From positions 1 through 44,732 of the forward strand of contig JADZEH010000022.1 in the NCBI GenBank assembly GCA_020850635.1: 44,732 nt of DNA. The letters are read 5' to 3'. This document shows, one piece after another, positions 15,663 to 24,180 of this stretch. Every line of letters begins with the position of its first letter. Within the stretch, counting starts at the first letter, position 1. The notes under the pieces are model-generated. The model saw only the letters and a program-made list of their open reading frames with translations. It searched no databases and was not told the origin of the DNA. The position numbers were made by a program, and so were the translations under genes. Origin of the DNA: Candidatus Doudnabacteria bacterium. Lineage in GTDB: Bacteria > Patescibacteriota > Doudnabacteria > UBA920.

Positions 15663-16223
15663 TTAAACTGCTGGTTTAGCTAGGGGTTTGTTGGGGTGAA
15701 TTTCTTTGGCGTCGTTGAGTTCGTACAAATCTAAAATGATCTTCACGAGTTTGTCGGGGTTGGGGACGTTTTGGAATTCAAAGCGTTCTGTGGTTCCAGC
15801 GGTTTGAATGAGGACAGTGCCAAAACCAAAGACGTTGCTGAGGATGCCACTGGTTTGGCTGGTGACATCTTCAATTTTTTCGATGTGGAGTTCGGAGATA
15901 ACGTGGTGGAATAGTCCTTCTTGATCGATATCAACAATCCGAATATTGGTGATGATGTGAAGGTTTAGGTAGTAGAGAACGATGATAATAAATAAGCTTA
16001 GCGCTAGGAACATAATGTAAACTTGGGTGGCTAGTTCGGTAACCAAGGCCATCTTCCCTGTGAAAATTACTGGAGCAGAATCAGGGGCGATTATATAAAA
16101 AGCAATAAGTACTATTAAGAAGATGCCCCAGATGCCAAGTTTTAAGGCCAACATAATCCAGTGTTCACGCACGGCGATGTAAATTTTTTCTTCAGCGGTT
16201 TGCCCGGGAAATAATCGATGCAT
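15663..16223 (-). CDS. Bacterial PH-domain membrane protein
   Basis: This 186-aa protein has two hydrophobic segments (about residues 28-48 and 66-86) followed by a bacterial PH-like (YdbS/bPH2) domain. That domain includes ITNIRIVDIDQEGLFHHVISELHIEKIEDVT and a Gly-rich turn, FGFGTVLIQTAG. The domain faces the cytoplasm in the usual topology. The function in this family is mostly unknown. It lies 3 bases from both neighbours in the operon. Confidence 0.8.
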   Translation of the reverse strand: MHRLFPGQTAEEKIYIAVREHWIMLALKLGIWGIFLIVLIAFYIIAPDSAPVIFTGKMALVTELATQVYIMFLALSLFIIIVLYYLNLHIITNIRIVDIDQEGLFHHVISELHIEKIEDVTSQTSGILSNVFGFGTVLIQTAGTTERFEFQNVPNPDKLVKIILDLYELNDAKEIHPNKPLAKPAV

Positions 16224-16226
16224 GAT

Positions 16227-16457
16227 TTAGAAAGTAGTAGTTACGGCTTGTTGAAGTTTTAACAGAGTTGAGAACGAAAGTGTGAGTGTGGTTAAGAAGA
16301 AGACGATAAAGATGGTACTAAGAACTAGGGAAAACAAGCGATTAGCCCCGTATTTGATAGTGATATAAACCGTGAACAAACCAAACAAAACAAAAATGCC
16401 GGTAATAATATAGTAAAGTCCGGCAGTTATGAGAGTGAGTGATTGAGTGAAATCCAT
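16227..16457 (-). CDS. Small two-helix membrane protein
   Basis: I do not recognise this 76-aa protein. It has two long hydrophobic stretches (about residues 7-33 and 42-65) joined by a short basic loop (KYGANR). The layout resembles small pilin-operon or holin-like membrane proteins, but nothing in the sequence decides. It is embedded in the operon between ruvB and the PH-domain gene, 3 bases from the latter. Confidence 0.65.
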   Translation of the reverse strand: MDFTQSLTLITAGLYYIITGIFVLFGLFTVYITIKYGANRLFSLVLSTIFIVFFLTTLTLSFSTLLKLQQAVTTTF

Positions 16458-16469
16458 AAAAGGAGATCG

Positions 16470-17495
16470 TTAGAAAATAGTTTTTTGTTGTTGTTCAATG
16501 CCGATATGCTTACGACCAAGGTCAGTAAGTTCTCGGCCTTTTGGTGTGCGCATGATAAGTCCTTGGCGAAGCAGGAACGGTTCATGGACATCGGTGATAG
16601 TGTCTTGTTCTTCACCGGTGGCTGCAGCTAGAGTACTAAGTCCGACTGGACCCCCACCAAACTTATGTTGAATGATTTCAAGAAGTTTGCGGTCGTGTCG
16701 GTCGAGGCCAAGCTCATCAATGCCGAGCATCTCTAGGCTTTCATGAACGATATCTGGTGTAATTGTATCATGGCCTTTTACCTGGGCAAAATCCCGAACA
16801 CGTTTGAGTAGGCGGTTGGCGATACGAGGAGTGAAGCGGCTGCGTTCTGCTAAGGCGTGACTAGCTTCAGCATCTATTTCAGTCTTAATTATCGTTGCCG
16901 CCCGTTCGATGATTTGTTTTAAGTCCTCGGGTTCATAGTAGTCGAGATGATAGGTGAGGCCGAAACGATCTCGAAGAGGAGCGGAGATCATACCGATGCG
17001 AGTGGTTGCACCGATGAGCGTGAACTTTGGGAGATCCATACGCACGCTTCGTGCTCCAGGGCCCTTGCCGATAACGATATCTAAAAAACCATCTTCCATA
17101 GCGGGGTAGAGGATTTCTTCGACGACTTTGTTGAGACGATGAATTTCATCAATGAACAAAACGTCGCCTTCTTCAAGGTTGGTTAGGAGCGCGGCTAAAT
17201 CACCAGCGCGTTCGATGGCTGGGCCAGACGTGGTTTTTAAATTGGCTTTAATTTCTCGTGCAATAATTAGAGCCAAAGTCGTTTTACCAAGACCTGGAGG
17301 ACCATAAAGTAAAACGTGTTCGAGATTTTCTTGGCGACCTTTAGCCGCTTCAATGACAATGTGTAAATTATCTTTTAAACCTTGTTGGCCGACGAAATCA
17401 TCAAACTTTGCGGGGCGCAAAGAATTTTCAAACACGCGTTCTTCAGGAGAATCGTCGATGATGATGTCTAAATTGTCGGCGGACGAGGTAATCAT
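16470..17495 (-). CDS. ruvB: Holliday junction helicase RuvB
   Basis: This 341-aa AAA+ motor drives branch migration with RuvA. Walker A is [13 protein letters not shown], Walker B is [12 protein letters not shown], and sensor 1 with the arginine finger region is [18 protein letters not shown]. The C-terminal winged helix ends [16 protein letters not shown]. Length is normal. It begins 2 bases after pepA in a leftward operon, away from ruvA and ruvC. Confidence 0.97.
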   Translation of the reverse strand: MITSSADNLDIIIDDSPEERVFENSLRPAKFDDFVGQQGLKDNLHIVIEAAKGRQENLEHVLLYGPPGLGKTTLALIIAREIKANLKTTSGPAIERAGDLAALLTNLEEGDVLFIDEIHRLNKVVEEILYPAMEDGFLDIVIGKGPGARSVRMDLPKFTLIGATTRIGMISAPLRDRFGLTYHLDYYEPEDLKQIIERAATIIKTEIDAEASHALAERSRFTPRIANRLLKRVRDFAQVKGHDTITPDIVHESLEMLGIDELGLDRHDRKLLEIIQHKFGGGPVGLSTLAAATGEEQDTITDVHEPFLLRQGLIMRTPKGRELTDLGRKHIGIEQQQKTIF

Positions 17496-17497
17496 AT

Positions 17498-18934
17498 TTA
17501 TCGTTTTGGAAGAGTTCGGAGGTAGTGAATAATTGAGTGAGTCATAACCCCAGTGGGGCCATCTTTATCCCAGGCCGTACCAGCGATATCAAGGTGAAGC
17601 CAAGGGATTTTTTTGTCTATGAATTCGTAGAGGAACAAAGCTGCGGCAATCGCTCCTGCTCCTTTCCCAATATTGGCTAAATCGGCGACGGAGCTTTTGA
17701 TTTCTTCACTGTATCCAGTATACAACGGGAGGAAGTGTGTGTCTTCTCCGCAGTCTTGGGTGGCTTTGGCAAAATCTTTGTTGTTTTTGCTGTTGTTACC
17801 AAACGCTCCAGTGATTTTTGTACCCAAAGCTCCAACTACGGAGCCTGTTAAGGTGGCGATGTCTATAATAAAGTTTGGTTTGTAATGCTTTTGGGCGTAG
17901 GCGATACCATCAGCGAGGACCATGCGACCTTCCGCATCTGTGTTAAGAACTTCAACCGTTTTTCCAGAGTAAGTTTTAACAATGTCGCCGGGCTTCGTAG
18001 CTTTTCCAGAAGGTAAGTTTTCGGAAGCACAGATTATCCCAACAAGATGAAGAGGTAATTTTAGCGCACTAGCGATTTGTAAGATGGCGATGACTGTGGC
18101 GCCACCGATCATATCAAATTTCATCTCGTGCATATCTTTTGATGGCTTGATGGAAATACCACCACTGTCAAAAGTAATTCCTTTTCCGATAATCGCGATG
18201 GTCTTTTTGGCTTTAGGGTTGTAATCCATGAGAATCATTCGGGCTTCTTCGTCTGAGCCCTTGGACACAGATAAAATTCCGCCCATGCCAAGTTTAGCCA
18301 TGTCAGTTTCGTTGAGTGATTTCACCGAGAACTTGTTTTCTTTACCAACCTTCTCCGCGGCTTCAGCTAGGGTGGTTGGTGTGAGTTTGTTGGCTGGTCG
18401 GTGAGCCAATTGTTTTAAAGTTTGTAGCGCTTCGCCAAAAACCAAAGCTTCTTTAATCTCGTTATCGATTTTTTTATCTGAAAACAGAACCAGAGTTTCG
18501 AGTTTATGTTTGTCGGCGTCTTCTAGTTTAGTGCGATGTTCGTGGAATCGAAATGAATCCTTAAAAGCGTTGCTTAAAATTTTTGGAGCAAGGATTTTTT
18601 CTTGGCCAGCAGGTAAGACGATGCCCGTAGTGGCGTGTTTGGTGATATGAGCACCGATAGCTTTGAAAATAGTTTTACTCGCGTCGGTATTTTTGTTTTT
18701 TCCGAGTTGGACTAACAAAATTCGTTCGGTAAATTTTCGATCTTGAGGATAAAACAGGACCGAGCTTCCAGCTTGGTCCGTTAAATCTGCAAAATTGAGG
18801 TGGTGATGAAGTGAATCTTTAAATCCACTTTTCTCCAATGACTTTAAAACAGTTTTGCCGATAACAGGGATGACGAGGAGGTTGAGTTTTGTTTGTCCGA
18901 TAGTGTTTGTTTTAGAAGTCAGGATGTTCAGCAT
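17498..18934 (-). CDS. pepA: Leucyl aminopeptidase (M17)
   Basis: This 478-aa protein is a cytosolic two-metal M17 aminopeptidase that releases N-terminal amino acids. The C-terminal catalytic domain has [16 protein letters not shown] with its metal-binding Lys and Asp, and [17 protein letters not shown] with the catalytic Arg. The N-terminal macro-like domain (about residues 1-160) is divergent, as usual. It starts 11 bases after the VanW gene and ends 2 bases before ruvB. Confidence 0.93.
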   Translation of the reverse strand: MLNILTSKTNTIGQTKLNLLVIPVIGKTVLKSLEKSGFKDSLHHHLNFADLTDQAGSSVLFYPQDRKFTERILLVQLGKNKNTDASKTIFKAIGAHITKHATTGIVLPAGQEKILAPKILSNAFKDSFRFHEHRTKLEDADKHKLETLVLFSDKKIDNEIKEALVFGEALQTLKQLAHRPANKLTPTTLAEAAEKVGKENKFSVKSLNETDMAKLGMGGILSVSKGSDEEARMILMDYNPKAKKTIAIIGKGITFDSGGISIKPSKDMHEMKFDMIGGATVIAILQIASALKLPLHLVGIICASENLPSGKATKPGDIVKTYSGKTVEVLNTDAEGRMVLADGIAYAQKHYKPNFIIDIATLTGSVVGALGTKITGAFGNNSKNNKDFAKATQDCGEDTHFLPLYTGYSEEIKSSVADLANIGKGAGAIAAALFLYEFIDKKIPWLHLDIAGTAWDKDGPTGVMTHSIIHYLRTLPKR

Positions 18935-18945
18935 AGTGTTATAGA

Positions 18946-20247
18946 TTAAGGGGTTTGATCTTCGTTGTCTGGAGTGCTCTCAGTTGAGGGCGCAGTTTGA
19001 TTAATTTGTTCTGAGTTCGTTTGTTCTACTGGTGGGGCTAGGGTTGGAGTGGTTGGTGGCGGGGTCGTCACAAAAGTTTCTTCTTTGTGGAATAGGGCTG
19101 GTGGTAAATAGACAGAGTTAAAGGTGTCGGTTTTGGTCTCGCCGTTGTTGGTGACGTGTCTGACCCAGGTGGCCTTCATCGAACCATCGCTTTTTCTGTC
19201 GTACTGGACTGGTTTCTCGAGTTCGACTTCGCGATCGTCTTTGGTGCCGTAAAAGTCAAAGATTAAAGTGTTGGCGTCCTTGAGGTATGGCCAGACTAAG
19301 ATAGCTCCGGGAGTATCGTTGGTGAATTTTAGATCAATCACGCCTGGATAAATTGTGGCGTCTGTTCCTTGGGGAGCATAGTATTGCACGGCGTAGGAGT
19401 GATTTTTGCGTTGGACAATAGGTAGGCCAGCGTTCATAGCAGCGCGGAAAGTGGTTGAGGAGACTTGGCATAGTCCACCACCGAGTTCCGGCACGGTTCC
19501 AGAGGCTTTAATCACGAGTTCTGGAACAAAACCAAATTCCTTCTCAACAGGGCCTAAATATTTGTTAAAACTAAATTCTTCCCCAGGCATAATAATGACG
19601 CCTTTGAATTTTTCTACTCCAACCGCGATATTGATACGACGGTTTTTAGGACTCCCGTTAAATTTAGATTCACCATGACCAACTAGTTCGCGAATGCCGA
19701 GGTTGTTTGTGGCCGCGAGTGGCTTTCGAGGCTGGACAATTGCAATTGCTAAGTCAGTGTTTTGATAACCTTCTTCTAAGGCCGCGATGATATTGAAGGT
19801 TGTGGTGTAAGCGTCAACTGAAATCCCCAAGGTTGGGGGAGTGAAGCTTACTGCTCGGTTATTTTTAATTGTGAGTTCAGGATTTTCCGATTTACTCTCA
19901 ATACTTTCGGCTTGCTCTTTAACCCAGCGATATATTAACTCAGGATTGTAGCGATAGGTTTGGTAAGTAGAATTAGCGGGGCGTTTACTACCTAGATAAT
20001 AGTAGCCAACTAAAGTGTTGAGAGACTGTCGCGGAATTAATATAGTGGAGGCTCGTTGTCGTTTGTACGTTCCAGCCCATGCCTTAATAGTGGATTCGCT
20101 TGCAGTTAAAGAATACTCATCTTTAGAGACAGTGAGTGTTCTGGTTTCATCTTGAGCAAAGCTTGTTGTTGGCCCAACAAAAAACAGACCAGCGACGAAG
20201 ATGGTTGAGCTAAAAGTTAAAGCTAATTTATAGTTGACGAGGGGCAT
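18946..20247 (-). CDS. VanW-family exported protein
   Basis: This 433-aa protein has an N-terminal signal peptide (hydrophobic residues 8-28, likely cut near SFAQ). A middle region resembles the putative peptidoglycan-binding domain of VanW proteins. The VanW core follows: GVIIMPGEEFSFNKYLG, ELGGGLCQVSSTTFRAAM and RKNHSYAVQYYAP. The C-terminal tail is Pro/Thr-rich. VanW proteins are exported and linked to cell-wall context, but their activity is not established. The tsaE stop and this ATG share one base (TAATG), so translation is probably coupled. Confidence 0.88.
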   Translation of the reverse strand: MPLVNYKLALTFSSTIFVAGLFFVGPTTSFAQDETRTLTVSKDEYSLTASESTIKAWAGTYKRQRASTILIPRQSLNTLVGYYYLGSKRPANSTYQTYRYNPELIYRWVKEQAESIESKSENPELTIKNNRAVSFTPPTLGISVDAYTTTFNIIAALEEGYQNTDLAIAIVQPRKPLAATNNLGIRELVGHGESKFNGSPKNRRINIAVGVEKFKGVIIMPGEEFSFNKYLGPVEKEFGFVPELVIKASGTVPELGGGLCQVSSTTFRAAMNAGLPIVQRKNHSYAVQYYAPQGTDATIYPGVIDLKFTNDTPGAILVWPYLKDANTLIFDFYGTKDDREVELEKPVQYDRKSDGSMKATWVRHVTNNGETKTDTFNSVYLPPALFHKEETFVTTPPPTTPTLAPPVEQTNSEQINQTAPSTESTPDNEDQTP

Positions 20248-20675
20248 TAAGATTTTAAATTGATAGTGATTGTGTTTTTAGGGAGGTGAGCGGAGATTTT
20301 ATCTGCCCACTCTATGACGGTTAGTGTTTGGGGTTGGCCCCAAAACTCTGTCAGGCCAAGGTTTTCTGCTTCGGTAAAGGAGGTGGTTCGATAAAGGTCG
20401 AGATGGTATAGTCTTACTTCCCGATTTTTAAGCTTAGGGTTGGTCAGGCGGCCAGTGAATTCTTGAAGTAAAATGTAGGTAGGGCTGGTAATGGTTTTTG
20501 GGATACCGAGAAGCTTGCCTAGTTTTTGGGTGAAAGTTGTTTTACCAGCTCCAAGGTCGCCGACTAGGGCAATAATCTCTGAGCCTTTAAGGTTATGAAC
20601 GAACCTTGGTAAAAAAGAATCAATCTCCGATATATTGAGTGAGTACTTATGTTCCATTTCGGCCTGAATTTGCAT
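20247..20675 (-). CDS. tsaE: tRNA t6A synthesis ATPase TsaE
   Basis: This 142-aa P-loop protein works with TsaB and TsaD to make N6-threonylcarbamoyladenosine at position 37 of ANN-decoding tRNAs. Walker A is LVGDLGAGKTTFTQKL, and TSPTYILLQEF and HLDLYR follow as in the family. VIEWADKI is the conserved Trp-containing motif. tsaB is elsewhere in the window (37261-37629). It opens a leftward operon from a promoter whose predicted start leaves a leader of about 7 nt. Confidence 0.93.
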   Translation of the reverse strand: MQIQAEMEHKYSLNISEIDSFLPRFVHNLKGSEIIALVGDLGAGKTTFTQKLGKLLGIPKTITSPTYILLQEFTGRLTNPKLKNREVRLYHLDLYRTTSFTEAENLGLTEFWGQPQTLTVIEWADKISAHLPKNTITINLKS

Positions 20676-20688
20676 AGAGAATATCTGT

Positions 20689-20717
20689 ATTGTAGCGAGA
20701 TTGACCGAAATAGTAAA
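20689..20717 (-). promoter_or_regulatory. tsaE operon promoter
   Basis: Reading leftward, TTTACT (20712-20717), a 17-bp spacer and TACAAT (20689-20694). It overlaps the divergent promoter at 20701-20729, so the two may compete. Confidence 0.7.
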
Positions 20718-20729
20718 CTGAGATATAGT
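20701..20729 (+). promoter_or_regulatory. Promoter of the DHH-like gene
   Basis: TTGACC (20701-20706), a 17-bp spacer and TATAGT (20724-20729), giving a leader of about 33 nt. A second TATAAT (20761-20766) lies too close to the ATG to be its -10 box. Confidence 0.7.
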
Positions 20730-20768
20730 GTAGAGCTCAATAATCTCGCTTAAGTCTCTCTATAATAA

Positions 20769-21911
20769 ATGGACGATAAAATTCAAAAACAAGCCGTCGA
20801 TTTTTTGCGTAATGCCCAGACAGTGGGGGTAGTGGTGCAGTCCAACGCTAATCTCGACAAAGTTGCGACCGCAATAGCTTTATATCGAATGCTTGAATTA
20901 CAGGGTAAAGCTGTGAGTTTGGTTTCAGCGATGCCTTTACCTGAGGTCACCTCATTTTTAAGTGGTGGTATTGCTCCAACAACCGCCTTAGGTGGCACTG
21001 CGTCTTTAGAGTTGATTGTCTCCACAAAATCAGCAAAACTTGACCAACTTAGTTATCAGGTTGAAGAAGATGGTATTCATATTTTTTTACATCCTCGAGA
21101 AGGCTTATTTAAACAGGGCGATGTTCAGGTCCAAGAAACTTCCGCACCACTCGATGCTTTAGTTTTAGTGGGGGTAAGTACACCAGAGGATCTTGGGGTT
21201 ATCTATCAACAACATGCGGATCAATTTTTTAATACACCCAAAATCGTTTTTGATACGAGCCCTGACAATACTTACTTTGGAACGGTGAATGTAGTTGATG
21301 TCACTGCGAGTTCTCTAGGCGAGCTTGTTACAGATTTATTACTTTCAACTGAGCCAGGTTGGGTTCAGGGTGAAGTCGCGACTGCATTGCTTGCAGCTAT
21401 TACCGCCAGTACTAATAGTTTTCAAAGTGTGAAGACAACTCCTCGAACTTTTGCTTTAGCTTCAGATTTAATTACAGCTGGGGCAAAACAACAAGAGGTT
21501 GTGAAGCATCTTTACAAAACAAAACCGTTCCCACTGCTTAAGCTCTGGGGTCGAGCTTTGGCTCGGGCGCAATTTGTTGAGTCAGCCTCCTTACTCTACG
21601 CGTTACTAACTGCGAGTGATTTTGAAAAAACCGAGACCACTCCTGAGTTTGCCGAAGGAGTACTTCAGGAACTTCTTGATAATAGTACTGGAGCTCAAGT
21701 GGTTGCTTTATTAGCAGAAGTCCCAAACGGTGTGAAATTAGTAGTCGCAGCTATGCCTCATGTTTCTCTTGCGAAGTTGGTTGAGTCATTAGGTGGAACA
21801 ACCCTCTCAACTACGACCATTCGCAACTTGTATATTCAGCATGTTATTCAGCTTCCACTGTCGGACATCTCTCAGGCTGAGCAACAACTGCTTCGAGCTT
21901 TTCAAACCTAA
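20769..21911 (+). CDS. DHH-fold protein with lost catalytic residues
   Basis: The 380-aa protein follows the plan of DHH phosphoesterases (NrnA/RecJ type), but the catalytic motifs are altered. Motif I (HxxPDxD in active enzymes) reads NANLDKV at residues 26-32. The Asp of motif II is replaced in LVLVGVST. The DHH motif reads DTS at 162-164, although the following PDNTYFG and ASSLGELV fit. The motif IV Asp is replaced in ITASTNSF (211-218), while KTTPRTFALASDLITAGA still matches. The C-terminal DHHA1 half is degenerate. It probably keeps the fold without metal-dependent hydrolysis; a binding or scaffold role is inference. There is no SD; a 22-nt palindromic terminator follows. Confidence 0.7.
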   Translation: MDDKIQKQAVDFLRNAQTVGVVVQSNANLDKVATAIALYRMLELQGKAVSLVSAMPLPEVTSFLSGGIAPTTALGGTASLELIVSTKSAKLDQLSYQVEEDGIHIFLHPREGLFKQGDVQVQETSAPLDALVLVGVSTPEDLGVIYQQHADQFFNTPKIVFDTSPDNTYFGTVNVVDVTASSLGELVTDLLLSTEPGWVQGEVATALLAAITASTNSFQSVKTTPRTFALASDLITAGAKQQEVVKHLYKTKPFPLLKLWGRALARAQFVESASLLYALLTASDFEKTETTPEFAEGVLQELLDNSTGAQVVALLAEVPNGVKLVVAAMPHVSLAKLVESLGGTTLSTTTIRNLYIQHVIQLPLSDISQAEQQLLRAFQT

Positions 21912-21937
21912 CGACCTGAAATTTCAGGTCGTTTTTT
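21911..21937 (+). terminator. Terminator
   Basis: Arms acgacctgaaa (21911-21921) and tttcaggtcgt (21922-21932) form a perfect 22-nt palindrome followed by T-run 21932-21937. It begins on the last base of the preceding stop codon. Confidence 0.9.
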
Positions 21938-21949
21938 GTAAGATCGTGT

Positions 21950-21955
21950 TATAAT
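21950..21955 (+). promoter_or_regulatory. -10 box of the pilB-like gene
   Basis: TATAAT at 21950-21955 is placed for a leader of about 24 nt. No clear -35 box is visible, since that position falls in the preceding terminator. Confidence 0.5.
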
Positions 21956-21985
21956 AAAGAGGCAAGTTACTTTTCTGAAACAAAA

Positions 21986-23629
21986 ATGAACAACAATTTT
22001 CTAAGTAGTAATCCTCAAGATTTACAGCGGGCATTGCAAGACGAAACTCGAGAGATGCAAGAACGTGAAGCCGCTTCAAGGGCCAAGTCTTTAAACTTGC
22101 CGTACATTAATTTGCATAACTTTCCGTTAGACTTGAATGTCTTATCTTTATTTACAGAAGAGGAAGCCAAAGAGATACAGGCCGTACCATTTTATAAAGA
22201 TGGGAGATCGGTTAGAGTGGCCACTGTTAATCCTAATAACCCACTGCTCCAGCAAAAATTGGCCGAGTTGAATAAGTATACTTTTTCTTTGTATCTCATA
22301 TCTCAATCAAGTTTCGAACAAACACTGCGCTTCTATGGAAAAGTCATGGTTGTAAAAACAACCTTCACAGATTCTATCCAAATTGAAAGCGGGGTTGATT
22401 ATCCTCAGGTCTTGCGTGATTTAAATGAAGCCGATCAATCGAAAGTCACGCCACTCCAGCTCTTAACGAATTTTTTTGGCGCGGCTTTATCTTTTGGCGC
22501 TTCCGATGTCCACATTGAACCGGAAGAATCTTTTGTAAAAATTCGATTTCGTATTGATGGCGTTCTCCAAGACTTATTACACATCCCTAAAACCACTCAA
22601 CGTGCTTTAACTGCTCGAATAAAGTCGTTATCAAATTTAAAATTGAACATCGATAATTTACCACAAGATGGTCGGTTAACCGTGTATAAAGGTCAGGACA
22701 AGATCGATGTGCGTGTCTCAACGTTGCCTTCCGCTTATGGCGAAGGAGTCGTGATGCGCTTGCTCGGAACAGGGACTCAGGGTTTGAAAATTGAAGGACT
22801 TGGATTACAAGGCAAAGCCTTAAAAGTTGTTCGTGATGGTTTAGATCAACCAAATGGCATGATTATTACCACTGGTCCAACTGGTAGTGGTAAAACTACA
22901 ACTTTATACGCCTTTTTAAACCAGCTAAATGTGCCGGGAGTAAAAATTATTACACTTGAAGACCCGGTTGAATACAAGTTGGAGGGAGTTCAGCAAACAC
23001 CAATTGATCACAATGCTGATTTTAGTTTTGCGAAGGGGTTAAGAGCAATTTTAAGACAAGATCCTGATGTTGTTATGGTTGGTGAAATTCGTGACGCTGA
23101 AACTGCAGAAACTGCATTACAAGCGGCATTGACTGGTCATATTGTGTTATCGACATTGCACACCAACGATGCTTCTGGCGCTATTCCTCGTTTAGTTACA
23201 ATGGGAGCCAAGCCATTTATTATTGCTCCAGCGCTGATGGTGGTTATTGCTCAGCGCTTGGTTCGTGTTTTATGTTCAACTTGTAAAAAAGAAACAACGT
23301 TAGCTGAACCGCTACTAAAAAAAGTTCATGAAATTATAGACGCGATTCCTAAAAATGCTGAAGTCGAAGTTCCGGCAAAGTTTGTGTTTTATAACGCACC
23401 TGGTTGTGAGGCTTGTCATGGTCTTGGGTATAAAGGACGTCTAGGTATTTTTGAAGTCATTGGTGTGACCGAACCGTTAAAGGAGTTGATAATGGCTAGT
23501 GCCTCAGCTGGACAAATTCGCACGTTGGCTCAAAGTGATGGTATGATAAGTATGACTCAAGACGGCTTACTAAAAGCTTTAAACGGAGTTACTGATGTTG
23601 AAGAAGTTTTTCGCGTAGCTGGCGATTAA
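21986..23629 (+). CDS. Type IV pilus assembly ATPase (PilB/GspE)
   Basis: This 547-aa hexameric ATPase powers pilus extension or type II-like secretion. It has an N-terminal GspE-N/MshEN-type domain (about residues 30-130). Walker A is TTGPTGSGKTTTLY, the Asp box is around TLEDPVEYKLEGVQQ, Walker B is DPDVVMVGEIRDAETAE, and the His box is LSTLHTNDASGA. A zinc-binding loop has two Cys pairs (CSTC and CEAC). No other pilus gene is adjacent, so its partners must lie elsewhere. A stand-alone CBS gene follows after 15 bases. Confidence 0.93.
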   Translation: MNNNFLSSNPQDLQRALQDETREMQEREAASRAKSLNLPYINLHNFPLDLNVLSLFTEEEAKEIQAVPFYKDGRSVRVATVNPNNPLLQQKLAELNKYTFSLYLISQSSFEQTLRFYGKVMVVKTTFTDSIQIESGVDYPQVLRDLNEADQSKVTPLQLLTNFFGAALSFGASDVHIEPEESFVKIRFRIDGVLQDLLHIPKTTQRALTARIKSLSNLKLNIDNLPQDGRLTVYKGQDKIDVRVSTLPSAYGEGVVMRLLGTGTQGLKIEGLGLQGKALKVVRDGLDQPNGMIITTGPTGSGKTTTLYAFLNQLNVPGVKIITLEDPVEYKLEGVQQTPIDHNADFSFAKGLRAILRQDPDVVMVGEIRDAETAETALQAALTGHIVLSTLHTNDASGAIPRLVTMGAKPFIIAPALMVVIAQRLVRVLCSTCKKETTLAEPLLKKVHEIIDAIPKNAEVEVPAKFVFYNAPGCEACHGLGYKGRLGIFEVIGVTEPLKELIMASASAGQIRTLAQSDGMISMTQDGLLKALNGVTDVEEVFRVAGD

Positions 23630-23644
23630 TATTATGACAAAACT

Positions 23645-24112
23645 ATGAAAATCAAAGATTTGATGACTAAAAATGTAATTACGGTGAAGCCAACTGATAC
23701 CGTAAATCAAGTGGCCGACGTTCTCTCCGAGCATCATTTTACAGGGGTTCCTGTTGCAGACGAAGAGGGCAAGCTTCTTGGTTTGATTTCAGAACGTGAT
23801 TTCATTGCCTCGGATTCCAAAATTTATTTACCGACCTACATTAAACTTTTAACAGAGTTTGATTTTATTAAGCATGATGAGAAGCGTTTATCTCCGGCTG
23901 TGCAAAGCATTATTAATGCAACAGCCAAAGACATTATGAATAGTGAGCCCGTTACAGCAAATGCAGAAATGGATATTGAAGAGTTGGCGAACTTGTTTGG
24001 TCAAAAACGTGTAAATCCAGTTCCAGTGGTCGATCAAAACAACAAACTAATTGGAATTATTTCTCGAAGTGATCTGATAAAACTTTTTTCGTTGAAGCAC
24101 TTGAAAATTTAG
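23645..24112 (+). CDS. CBS-domain pair protein
   Basis: This 155-aa protein consists of two CBS domains: MKIKDLMTKNVITVKPTDTVNQVADVL, then a second starting TAKDIMNSEPVTANAEMDIEELANLF and ending GIISRSDLIKLFS. CBS pairs bind adenine nucleotides and act as sensors. With no fused enzyme here, it is probably a free regulatory module. It lies 15 bases after the PilB-like gene and may be co-transcribed; a regulatory tie to pilus extension is only a guess. Confidence 0.88.
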   Translation: MKIKDLMTKNVITVKPTDTVNQVADVLSEHHFTGVPVADEEGKLLGLISERDFIASDSKIYLPTYIKLLTEFDFIKHDEKRLSPAVQSIINATAKDIMNSEPVTANAEMDIEELANLFGQKRVNPVPVVDQNNKLIGIISRSDLIKLFSLKHLKI

Positions 24113-24129
24113 TGAATTTGTGCTATACT
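24101..24129 (+). promoter_or_regulatory. Promoter of the PKD-domain gene
   Basis: TTGAAA (24101-24106), a 17-bp spacer and TATACT (24124-24129) with an extended TGc. The leader is about 45 nt and has no SD. Confidence 0.8.
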
Positions 24130-24180
24130 TAACGTAACAAAATATTTAAGTAAGAAACAAAAAGAGAAAAGAAAAGTTAT

